A program made the position numbers and the translations under genes. DNA of 64,000 nucleotides. It comes from Paramecium tetraurelia (taxonomy: Eukaryota; Ciliophora; Oligohymenophorea; Peniculida; Parameciidae). Positions 23,897 to 35,189 of the stretch are shown piece by piece (position 1 is the first letter of the stretch; each line of letters opens with the position of its first letter). The notes under the pieces were generated by a model, which saw nothing but the letters and a program-made list of their open reading frames with translations, had not been told where the DNA came from and made no database searches. The stretch is from NCBI RefSeq assembly GCF_000165425.1, contig NW_001799166.1:250459-314458 (forward strand). Reading direction: 5' to 3'.

Positions 23897-24923
23897 ATGA
23901 ATTATTAACAGGGTAATAGAGATTTAGCCATCAGATAAGAAATTTATAACACTCAAAAGAACTTTTCATATAAAATTAAAAATAAAAAGAATAATATAAT
24001 TATTAATGATAAACATTCTGGTTGTATTGATAGAATCCAAAATCTAACATCAGAGTTAAAAAGAATGACCGAAGCATTAAAAGAAACAAATCTATAAGTC
24101 TTAAATTTAAAGCAAGAAATATAAAAACCTAGAGTAAATTAAGTAATTATTATTAAAATCCCAACCATAGGCATCCTCTAATGATGATGTAATATAAAAA
24201 ATCCAAGTTGAAGGATTTAAGCTAGATTAATATAAATTGAATAAATTAGAAGAATTAAATGAAATGGAAAATGATCTAAATAGATAACATAAAGACCTAT
24301 AAGCTGAAAGAAATAAAATTAGACTATGACAATTGGAAGAAGCGGTGAGATATAAAAAGATCTAGAAATTCCAAATATAGGCCAACCGATTAAGACATAT
24401 TTCTTTAGCAAAAAAATAAGCCTCGGCTTCATATTGAAGATTTGGAAAACGAAAATGAAGATTTAAAAACTAAAATTTACCTTTTCCAAAATTCTATTCT
24501 TAACAAAAACAACAGATTGCAGTTCTTTAAGATTAAGGAACTCAACAATTATCTTACTAGACTTTTTCTAAGGGCTCTACTTCATATTAGTTACCTTAAA
24601 TTTAATATTAATAATCAAAACCATAAACGTGAAATCCAAAATCTTAATGGTATAACTGATTTTTATGAATAATCATCTTTTAAGATCCTAATAATCCTAG
24701 AAAATCATTAGCCAAAAGATTTGATTCTGTCAATATTTAAACATCTTCCAACTTTGAAACTAGATATTCTTAATTTTAGAAACAATTTATCAACTTCTTA
24801 ACTCTATCTGATTCATAACAAAAGATCTTAAATGATTTAAAAAATTAACTTGAAGGTGAGAATGAACCTGTATCAGAATATAAAACAACTATTTCTAAAA
24901 GCAATATATATTCTAATTATTGA
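23897..24923 (+). pseudogene. coiled-coil gene with apparent lesions
   Basis: The start MNYQQGNRDLAIRQEI leads into clear coiled coil (IQNLTSELKRMTEALKE). A 28-nt intron near 24142 and a 35-nt intron near 24648 fit. Two problems remain. A TGA at 24327-24329 falls inside continuing coiled coil (AERNKIRL before, QLEEAVRYKKIQ after) with no usable donor nearby. A one-base shift near 24415, at a run of A, is needed to enter the next coiled-coil frame (IEDLENENEDLKTK). The end, LSDSQQKILNDLKNQLEGE..., stops at 24921-24923. This is either a decaying gene or one with two sequence errors. No family is recognised. Confidence 0.55.
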
Positions 24924-25384
24924 TTAATGATTATTGTATTGTATTTAAGCATGGGTATTTAAAAGAATCAAATTATTTTTATTTGAAGAAAATATTAGCA
25001 TATAGATTATTGAAATATTTTCAATTGATATAAATAATTTATTTACAATAAATAAATAATTTAAATTCAAAAATTTATAATAATTATAATNNNNNNNNNN
25101 NNNNNNNNNNNNNNNNNNNNNNNNNNNNNNNNNNNNNNNNNNNNNNNNNNNNNNNNNNNNNNNNNNNNNNNNNNNNNNNNNNNNNNNNNNNNNNNNNNNN
25201 NNNNNNNNNNNNNNNNNNNNNNNNNNNNNNNNNNNNNNNNAATTTATATTGATTTTTTAAATTTATCATAACATTAATATATAATGATTATTCATTATTA
25301 TTTGTCAATTTGATAATATTTTCTCAATATTAATTTTATCATTTTATATTTATGTTGTAATATTGTTTCATCTAAACCCAAAAA
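24924..25384. other. AT-rich spacer with a 150-N gap (25091-25240)
   Basis: The flanks of the gap are nearly pure A/T (for example aataaataatttaaattc), which probably defeated assembly. No gene is visible. Confidence 0.9.
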
Positions 25385-26603
25385 ATGAACTTCTTTACAC
25401 ATAGAATGAAAATAGATAATGCTCACCCACTCTTCTAATAGATATCATTCGATAAAATTGAAAATAAACCCTACAATTTTCACTAGTGTATATTTCTTTA
25501 TATTGAAGGGATAAATAATTGTACTATATTACAACAAAGTATGAATGTCTCAATTACATTTTCCATTAAATCTTAATTTGAAATAGAATCATTCGCATTA
25601 AACATTAAAATTAGTGACTTTTCCAATATTTTTTTTGTTTTTCAAAAGATTTTAATAATGACGATGCCATTTTTAATATAACATCGTATTTTTTTCTATT
25701 GTGATAGTGTATAAATTCCTTCTAATTACGAAAAATTCAATTAACAAATCATAATATTTGTAATTACAAATTTTCAACTCTTAATATATAGAAAATTTTT
25801 CCAAAATGCTTTTTTTTTCTATAAATTGATTTATTATTATAATGACTATTTTTAGGTCATATTTTGATTGCTTTTTACCAGAACTCAAGGAGTTTAATTA
25901 CTAATTATGGGTGAAAATTATCGTAATTTATAAACTAGTTTTACCTATAATGTTTTTAATTTTGTACCTGTTGTATAGAGAGAACTATAATGAAACAAAT
26001 CATCGAATTATTATTTCAAATATAATACTCTTAATAATTGGAGTTGAAAATGGAATTGGTGTTTTTAGTTGGGTGATTTCAGAAACTTTTTCCCTTTATA
26101 CCATTTTATTTCTCATACTATAATGCATTATTTAGTTAGAAAATGCATAGTAAAATATTATTGATAAAGAAGCCACTTTTGATATAAATCTTTAAATTTT
26201 GTTCAGACATTTTAATGAAATGATGTATAAATCGTTTGTTTGGTTAAACTTTGCCACTATGATCCCTGCTATTTTTATGCTAATACTTATAACTATTTGC
26301 ACATGTTAACTAAAACTATTTTTTTAATTAATCAAAAGAAATACACCTGATCAATAAACTGATGTTTTTTATGAGTATTCTGGCGAAGAGGGTGCTGAAT
26401 GTTCAATTTGTATGGAAGAATTAAAGTAAATGGAAAAATATGTGGAGCTACCATGTAATCACACCTTTCATTCTTAATGCTTTAGTAAATGGAAGAATTA
26501 CAAATAATTATGTCCTGTGTGTAGAAGAACAGTTAAAATTAATGATTTAGGGGGAATCAACAAATAATTACAGCTATCTAAAATTTAAGATATTGAAATT
26601 TGA
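25385..26603 (+). CDS. membrane-anchored RING-H2 E3 ligase (2 of 3)
   Basis: The start MNFFTHRMKIDNAHPLFQQI opens an exon to about 25840; its first 150 residues look extracellular or lumenal, and one or more small introns near 25530-25880 are not resolved. Hydrophobic segments follow: KLVLPIMFLILYLLY, IIISNIILLIIGVENGIGV, SLYTILFLIL and FATMIPAIFMLILITI. The C-terminus is RING-H2: CSICMEELKQMEKYVELPC, then NHTFHSQCFSKWKNY and CPVC. The role is presumably ubiquitin transfer at a membrane. The same four-segment-plus-RING layout occurs at 17420-18197 and 50033-50813. Confidence 0.75.
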
Positions 26604-26644
26604 TTAATGTATTAAATAACCTAAACTATTAATATAAAAGAAAT

Positions 26645-29600
26645 TCATCCTATTTTTTATTAGTTTTCTGCGTGTTCAGTCTATTCCTGGTTATTCTATT
26701 TAATTAAGTCCTCAAATTATTTCATCAATAATTTTTCTTTTTCCATTATTTAAGCGATAGGTTTATAAACATCCTTAATAATATGAATATAATACTTGCT
26801 TTTATTATTCATGCACTATATTAAAATGTTTATGTAGAGCATTAACTTCGATAATTTTCAACTTGATAAGATTATTCATGACTGAGATTAACTTTTTATT
26901 TCTATTTTATTCAAACTCTCGTTTTTTTAAAGTGGCTGACAATGTGATAATCTTTTCATTGAGTTCCAAGGTTATCTCAGCATTATCACTAACTTAACTG
27001 ATTGTTTTAGTTTATGTTAAAGATTTAGTTTACTATTCTTTAATTTAATTATTCAACTAAGATATTATTTGATCCCTTTTCTGAATTTCAACTTGCAAAT
27101 CCCTAATTTACAAGTCTTTTAATTATAATTCATGATCATTCCCTTTATGATCTTTTATGTTTAAATCATTAGAGTCTAATTAAGATTTATAAAGTTCACT
27201 GAGTTATTAAAATTTTTTAACCTCACTTTCCAACTCTGCTACTTTTAATTTTTCTCTATCATATTCCATTTTGATTCTTTAAATATCCTTTTAGGAAATT
27301 TTGTTTTAATTAGATAAAGCCTTTTTAGAATCCTCTAATTCTCTAGCCAATTGCCTTCTTTCTTAATTCCATTCATCTTTCAATTTTTCTTCAATTTCTT
27401 CTTTGGCTTTTACTTCACTTAAATAATCCTGTGTAAGTACCTCATTATTGTGCTCTAACTCTTTTATACATTGTTGAGCATGAGCTAATTAAAGCCCTAA
27501 ATTTTAAATTTAATCAAAACTCTAAGTATAATATCAAAAAAATTACAGATTTTTCAATTTTTTTTTTATCAATTTATAGTTATTCAACTTAAACTTCCAG
27601 CATTTGCTTTTCTGATGTTAATTTTTATAAAGTAAATATATCTTCTAATTATCCAAATGCAGAAGGATTTAACGTTTCTCTACCAGAAGATTCGAATTAT
27701 AATAGATCATTTTATAATTTTTCGACCTAATTTTCCAAATCTCTTCTTTTCTCTTATTCCAATTTTAATTTCTATTGAGTATCCTAAAGAGCCTTTTTAA
27801 ACATATCTATAGAATTGGAATTGCTTACGGTTTCAGGTTTAGTGAATGTTTTAACATTAATTGTTTATATTGGTTAGGATTAACTAATATTGAAATCATC
27901 TTCAACCAATTTTGAAGAAATTATGACTGATTTATTAATTTCTCCAGAACTTTCTATTTCCAATTCTTTCTCTAACTCTTATTATTGTCTCTATATTTCA
28001 GCATCTCTCTATTTTAAAAAAGCAGTATAATCATTCAATTTTTAAAGGGCAAACGATTCTACTATCTTCCTTTCAAATTTATTTATTTTAAAAAGGAAGG
28101 TGTTTAAGATTTACCTATTCATAATTCGTTTTTGTAATACAAATTTAAATAGATACCATTTACATGATCTTTATAATTTATGATGCCTATTCACAAGAAT
28201 TTTCAATTTCAAAAATAGAGTTTTTCTGTAAATGTAATTTCTACCAGATTTTTAAATTTTGATTATATATTACATTCTGAATTCTACTAACATTTAATCC
28301 AAGAAATCTCGTAACCCTTCTTTCATAAATATTTTAGTTGTTCCAACCTAAACATTTTTGGATTCTAATTCTTTCGACAATCTTTCTTTTATTTTTTAAT
28401 TTTGGTTCAATAAAATAATCATTTAATTTATATTTGAAGGTTTCCCCTTAATTAAATACCTGTATTTTTTCATAAAATCATGATGGTTAAGTCGAATTTC
28501 ATATCCAGCTTTCCTAATTTAGATTGCTTCCAGTAAACCAGCACATCTCATTTATCTTCTTACTTCTTAAGCATCAAATTCAAAGGCAGTTTTATTATTA
28601 TTCGGCTTAATACATCTAATATATTTAGGAAGTGATTTATTCAGAACTTCTAACAATTCTTAAAGTGAATTTTAAAATCTAGTAATGACATTATTCTATT
28701 TAATATTTGTATTTGTAATTTGATGACTTTTCCAAATTTCTCGAAGAATAGGATTTTTGCTGGTTGGCAAGACTTGATGAACCTCTTAGTTTATTGTGTC
28801 TTTATTTTTATCAATAAATCCGTAGACATTATAAATTACATATCCAGCAAAATGCTTGATTCCAAACCAATCAAATTTAGCAGTTTTATGCTTTTTATCA
28901 ACTTTAATATCAGAATCCTAAGCCAATAAGTCTTGAACATTGAAAACACACTCTCTTGGCAATTTTTTGAAAGAGTTACTGAATTCTCTATCATTACCTT
29001 TTGGGGCAATTGTTTAATCTATAAGTAACTTATAAATGGATAATGTTGAATTCTCAATTACATCAATAATTTGTTTGTTATCTGGAAATTTAATGTGGTT
29101 CCATTAAATTTTTTCTTAATTGTATTCACCTAAATTATAGAATGAAAAATTATACTTTATTCTGTTTCTAACATATGGGAATTAAAATGCTATTGGAGTT
29201 TTTCATTGGTAAAATTAATGTTTAATTATTCAAAACTATTAGTTTATATACCTTATTCATCTGTAAATATTTCGAAACCAAAAATATCTAGAATACCAAT
29301 CATATATTAGGAGTTTGGTTATTTATTTTAAGTCTAACCGCAAGCTTAAAGTTACGAATTAACTCTTTCGATTAACCAATTAAATAGTTTTTCATAGACA
29401 TGTTTAGCAAGCGTATCTCTTGCACTACAGGCTGATTCAATATTATTTTCTTTCATAATAATTTCTTTGCCCATCAGTGTTTGTACTTTGCAAATAATTC
29501 TAGTCAAGTCTTCAGATTCAAGTCCTAATAATTGACAAGAGGCTTTTAAAGAAAAGTCTTCAATTACAAATGATTTATTAGCATCTCCCTAAATAGATAG

Positions 29601-30707
29601 ATTTCCTAAGTGTAAAATTCCTGCTAGAGCTTGAAAAATGAATTGCTTTTCTTATGGAGTAAAGTTCATTTTGTCCATACAATCGCTAGTTTCCTTGAAT
29701 TCTTCAAGTTCATTCTTAGTGTATTTCAAATCTCCTTATTTTAAATAATGGTACTGCTTTGCTTATCCAAGTTCTAATAGTGTTTAATTTCTTACTTAGT
29801 TCTGGGATTTAAGCAGCAATTAGTTAATAGAAAATGTGATAATTTCTCTCTACTGAACTTAGTTTAACAACTCTGCTTTTTTCTAATAAGTAGTTATCAA
29901 TTTTTGCATTTGTAATTCTCTTGGTGACAGGATTAAAATATAAATGAATGAATTTTCCAAATCTACTAGAGTTATCATTCCTTGCTGTTTTGGCATTTCC
30001 AAATGCTTCTAGGAGAGGATTAGAAGCAAAGACTTGTTATTCTATTGAGGGTGTTTTCAACTTCTATCCTATTGATTCAGCTGCTAAATATTTTAGAATA
30101 ATTTTTGTTGACTCTGTTTTTCCTGATCCACTTTCTCCAGAAATAATCATTGAGCATATTCTAGTATTAGATTTGGCTGTCTCTTCGAAAAGTTGTTCTA
30201 ATGACATTTGAGCAACTTTATAGAGATGAGGATCGATATCTCTTAGTTTTTGCTAAAGAATATCCTTGGAAATTCTAATTTATAGAATATCAATACTAAT
30301 TCATCCTTCCCATTTCCTTTTTAAAGAATGTCACCATTTTTTAATCATAAAATTCTGGAACATATTAATATGGATTTATGGCTACTAGAATTGGAGCACC
30401 AACTTATGTATATATAGATTTCTTAGAATATCTCATTCTTATTCCATGAAGACAATTAAATTCATTCAATTCATTTAATAGCTTACTTTAATTTTATTCT
30501 TACAAGTAAATCATTAACTCCTTGCTTTGCCAACGGATCCACTTTGACGTTTGACTTTTCTTCGACATATTCCTCTCTTATTTCTTTATCAATATTGAGA
30601 ATTCCTTATTTGGTAATCACTAATTTGTTCTCTTGATTGTCTAATTTAGCTATAAGACAAACAAATTTGGGGTGATTAACCCATATTTCATCATCACCGA
30701 AATTCAT
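26645..30707 (-). CDS. unconventional myosin heavy chain
   Basis: This encodes an actin motor. The motor domain fills about 28100-30707 and the tail 26645-28100. Seen in order: an N-terminal region with [41 protein letters not shown]-loop [32 protein letters not shown] (switch I region); a relay to [16 protein letters not shown] and [16 protein letters not shown] at the converter. A neck and long coiled-coil tail follow (for example [19 protein letters not shown]). No MyTH4, FERM or other tail domain was noticed. I do not assign a class; ciliate myosins form their own divergent groups. Several small introns are likely and were not all placed. Confidence 0.93.
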
Positions 30708-30743
30708 TTGAATTGTTTATATTATAATAATTGATAATAATTA

Positions 30744-31614
30744 TCAAGGCCCAAGCATAATACAACAGAACCAGTAGGCTAAACCTTTGGTTCTATCAAA
30801 CGGTTCATACAAGAAGGATTCTGCATCAATGAATAGTTTCAGAGAGGGCAAAAGACAATGAGTTGCTCCCCAAAAACATAAGTTGACAATTATTAAGAGA
30901 ATAGATGAATCATACATAGCCCCTTCCTTTCAAGATTATTGAATCAATAATCTTACCACACGATAAATCTTCCTATTTTATTTGTATTCATGGACCGCAT
31001 CTTAACACTCCTCATTCGTTATAGTTATGATAGCATGAATAGCCATTAATAAGATCCCAACCCAAGATAACAATCTAGTCAAAACGGCAAAATTTCTTAC
31101 ATAGATACCCAAACAAGCCCAACACATATCTAATTGAATAAATGACTATTAAATTAATACTTAAATTCCCAAATCTCTCACTAGGCATCTTGCCAAAGCA
31201 GTAAATACCTAACATTGCTAAGATAATTAAACCAATCACTCCGCAATAAAGTAAGATAATAATGAAAGGTAATGTTACCTATAATAATATAAATTATACT
31301 AATTGATTTGCAAATGTTGATGATGAAGTAGTTGCCTCATCAGTTGCTGTTTCATCTGTTGTTGTTTCATCTGTTGTTGTTTCATCTTGGGCTGCAAGTT
31401 AAGAGTTGACAAATTCATCCATATTCTTATCCATCAGATTTAATAATCGATTTCCAGCAGCATTCTCATCAGCAGTAGTTTCATCAGCCGTAGCATCAGT
31501 ATACTCAATTGGTGGACAAACGTCATTTTAATATGTAGTATAAAATAGAAGATCATAGATGATCAAAGCGATAAAAACGACCACCAGCAAACAGTAATAC
31601 GATATCAAACCCAT
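30744..31614 (-). CDS. four-pass membrane protein with acidic Thr-rich loop
   Basis: The start MGLISYYCLLVVVFIALIIY is the first hydrophobic segment. A hydrophilic loop follows with repeated TTDET units, rich in Asp, Glu, Thr and Ala. Then come FILLQVTLPFIIILLYCGVI, a third segment around LLSWVGILLMAIHAIITI, and a fourth at SSILLIIVNLCFWGATHCLL. Two introns (31 nt near 31130 and 30 nt near 30935) restore the frame. The layout resembles small tetraspan/MARVEL-type proteins but no signature was recognised. It lies 36 nt upstream of the myosin start on the same strand. Confidence 0.65.
31332..31388 (-). repeat. 18-nt tandem repeat encoding the TTDET loop
   Basis: Three nearly identical 18-nt units (core ttcatctgttgttg on the plus strand) encode successive (T)TTDET blocks in the acidic loop of the membrane protein. 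The unit length keeps the frame. Confidence 0.75.
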
Positions 31615-31794
31615 TTTATTTTATACGAAATTATTAAACCAAATAGAAAATTAAATATCTCTTGATGGTCTGATTCAAAATGTTATTTAATTCATCATAT
31701 ATCATATATCGTATGATCCAAAGATTCAAATTATAAATGTTAAAAATATTAATAATTTTTCTATCATATGGAAAATGTTAGCCTTTCAAAAAAT

Positions 31795-34332
31795 TCAAAA
31801 TTGGTTTTTAACTACTTATTTTTCATTGAATCTAGCTTTGCTAATGTTTGCAATTTTATCGAAAGTTGTATCCTAAGGCATAAAATTTACAGGAGTGTTG
31901 TATTAATAACTATATCCGTGATACTTTTCTTATTAATAATGCTAAATGCTATATTTTCTTTCATTTGCTAATCTTTTCGAGTCTATTGAAGCTCTACCAT
32001 TTATTGATGCAACTCTTCTTCTATTTTTTATTGATAACTAATCTTATTAATAAGTTGTTTATTAATTTTATTGTAATTGTTATTTAGAATATGGATTCTT
32101 CAATACAATCACAACAGGTTTACTAGATTGTGTAGTAAATTAATGCTAAAACATAGAATTTCTATAATAAATCAATTAATTTTACTTATTGGAAACTCTT
32201 ACATGAAACACTTGCATTCTCCCTAAAATTTATTATAATGAGATATCTGTTTATTAAAATTCACATTTCTATCCTTCTTAGAACTCAACATCATTACCCA
32301 AAATTCCAATTGTCTCCAAATTATTATTATTTTTTCTTAATGCTTTCACTTACTCTTCAATTTTGATTAAGACTTTTTCATCTAACATTAAATTTTAATA
32401 ATGAGATATATCAGTTTATGTACTTTTGTCTATTTTTATTATTTTCTTTTTAGTAATTAATTAGGCTTTACTTAACTTTCTGGATTCTGCGATTGATAAC
32501 TATTCTAAATCTTGCAATACATCTTCTTCTGGATTGGAATCACTTCCTGAATCGTCTTAGTTTAATTAAAGTTAACTCAAATCATAATTTTTGATAAATA
32601 TATCCAAATCATTATTTTATTATGAATTCATCGTAGTAGGTAATTTAAAATTAATATTTTATTCAAAAGTTGATTAAACCATCTCTTGTTAAAATAATTT
32701 AAACATTGAAAGTATTATATCAACCCCTAATTCCTTATAATGAATATCGCAAAAGTCCTGAGCAAATTAACGTTTATATGCATGAAAAGATGATTCTAAA
32801 GTATAAATATATCCACTCCTAACATCCTCTTAAAGAGCTGCTCTTGCGGTTTTCTTTTTGCTTTCATGAATACTGAAAGAGCAATCTTTTAAACTTACCA
32901 TCTTTGAAATTTTTGAACAAATCAAAGGAAATAATTTTAATGAGTCACCTCCATTATTGGCATAAAAAAAGCTGTTGAATCTATAAATTTAAACAAATTT
33001 CATACTTTTTTGAATGGCCGTGAAAATCAATTATCATGCTCAGTTCGGTCGATTAATTAATTTATTTGATCATATCTCTAATGTACCAAACTGAATCATG
33101 TAGTTCCTTATGTGGATTTACCCAAATTCTATTAAGATCGGTTCCGTATAAATTACACCTATAATTTCCAAACATCACTCCATCAGGATTTAACATTGGA
33201 ATAATATAGAAAGTAAAATGATTCCTTAGCATCTCAGCTTCTATGCAATTCCTAATCAGAAATTCAATTGCTCCTTCTATTGCATAAGAACTTGGAGTCT
33301 CTCCAGGATGTTATCTTGCCATTAACAATATTGCTTTCCTACCTTTTCCTATTGTAATCAATGGACATTATAATCTAGTCATAGTCTTGCATAGCTCTTT
33401 TACAGTTGAAAACTAATATCGTATTTAATTTACTTGGTTAATTCTTATAACTCTATCTATAAATGAATTCAATTAGGAATATGTATATGGATAACATTAG
33501 GCAAAATAGACTTTATCATTTGAGTGCTCAAACTTATATGAGAAACTTAAAGTATAATAAGTTTTAGTGGTACTGTTCTCTTTTTTATATTTGTTTTTGA
33601 AATAAACAACATTAGTACCAGCCTTGATCCACCCAATTCCTTTAGTTTTATTAGATTTAATAGAATAGACGACAGGTCGTTAACCCAAATTAAATAGTGA
33701 CTCATTTTTTATCTGTGAGGCTTTATAATATTATGTAAATTACAAAGTTAATAATGTTAAATGTAACCAACGCATTTTTTTAAGTATTTTCAACAGAGAA
33801 ATAAAACCATTAAGTATGTCCTTTGGAATTAGTATCATTTTGCATAATCAAGTCATATTCATAAGTACTAATTCTGAATGAAGCAAAAAGGTTTGCACTT
33901 TCGTAATGTGAATCAAATTTCAATCCTGAATAGTTCTTGTTCTCTTATTCTAATAATAAAGGTTTAAATTCTTTTTGTTTCATGGTGGAAGGGAATAGAT
34001 ATTTGTATAAGACAGATTAAAATTCAGTTAATTTGATTTCTCGGTTCAAGGAAATCAGTTTCTTGCAGTCAAAGAAATAAGATGCTGTAAATCTATGGTT
34101 ATTCAAAGGAATCATTGACCAAGGATAGTTATCATATCTTTAATAAACGAGATTTTATTTATTATCTGTAAAATAATCCCAGAGATTCTTACTTGGATCC
34201 CTTTCATTATACTCATCTCTTTTTTTAATCTGAGTTCTAATTAACTTATTTTGGATACATTTTAGTATTCATTTCAGGATCAGTAGCTTAAATAAGTGGA
34301 TTTGGAGCAGGGAGAAAATCATAAAATTGCAT
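31795..34332 (-). CDS. cytosolic carboxypeptidase (CCP/AGBL), M14 tubulin deglutamylase type
   Basis: CCPs are zinc carboxypeptidases that trim glutamate chains from tubulin. The gene starts MQFYDFLPAPNPLIQATD. Zinc-site elements are seen in order: ARQHPGETPSSYAIEG (His and Glu ligands), FYIIPMLNPDGV, GNYRCNLYGTDLNRIW, and MIIDFHGHS (His ligand), with the CCP-typical N-terminal beta domain ahead. After the catalytic domain, KDCSFSIHESKKKTARAAL follows the family's end pattern. A roughly 300-residue Gln/Asn/Ser-rich tail comes next. Short introns are scattered and not all placed. Its biochemical opposite, a TTLL ligase, lies 14 kb away. Confidence 0.9.
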
Positions 34333-34509
34333 TATATATATTAATTTATTTTGAATTAAAGTTGAGTGTCAGCAATTTGATTTGCATTTTCTAATAAAAA
34401 TTATTAATTTACATAATTTTATTGGTTCACAAAACTAATATTCCTAATAATTAGAAGGCTTTTTAGTTAAGTTTTTTATTTCAATCAGTTCAAAAGATAA
34501 GTATTAAAT

Positions 34510-35187
34510 ATGAGCTCGGATGATTTAGAGATCAACTTAATATAGTTTCCAAACAATGAGAATCCAAAAAAAACTATTTTGAAATAGAAAAAGCCTAAAT
34601 TCAAGAGAAGGCAATAAACATCTGCCACATAGGTAAGATAAACAAGATCAAAGAAATAAGATGATAAAGATGATGATGTTATTATAATAGGTAGTTCTAA
34701 ACCAAGTTAAGTTCCTCTATTGAAGAAGACAATAACTAAAAGACGTGGTAAGTAATAAAAAAAGCATAAAATATCATCTAAATCAAAACTCAAATCAAAA
34801 AATTAAACAATTCAAGATTTGATTGTAGATTGGTAAAAGGATTTAAGAAAGATGATCGAAAGCACTGTTGTATTATCTAATAAGATAAGTTAATTGGATT
34901 GAAAATATATTTAGATAATTATTAATATGCCATAATTTCATGAAATGTTAAAAGAATACCAACTTCTTTATAAAGAATAATGTTCTTCGTTTATTAAAGA
35001 CAGTCACACATTATGGCCTATCAGTGCCAAAAATGGAGCAGAGGAAGCATAAAATGTGTTCAATTTAGGATGGGATTTAGAGACGATAATTTCAAATTGG
35101 CAAAATGAAAAAACATTACTTCCTGATGAATATTAATATGAGCTATATTCATAATTGATTGTAATGAATTAAATACTAATTAGATGA
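34510..35187 (+). CDS. Lys-rich, probably nuclear protein with SUMO-interaction-like motif
   Basis: The first frame (34510-34902, 130 aa) starts MSSDDLEINLIQFPNNE, is very rich in Lys, Arg and Ser, and carries DDDVIIIGSS, which matches the acidic-flanked hydrophobic core of SUMO-interaction motifs. It ends in a helix (DLIVDWQKDLRKMIE). A second frame from about 34930 (MPQFHEMLKEYQLLYK...LGWDLETIISNWQNE) would join exactly in frame through a 45-nt intron, giving 210 aa. That intron is long for this window, so two separate genes remain possible. I do not recognise the family; nuclear location is inferred from basic clusters. Confidence 0.55.
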
Positions 35188-35189
35188 GA

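Noticed and set aside
31768-31971. Plus-strand reading with a hydrophobic end
   Set aside because: It lies opposite the C-terminal tail and the stop of the carboxypeptidase gene, whose frame is continuous there.
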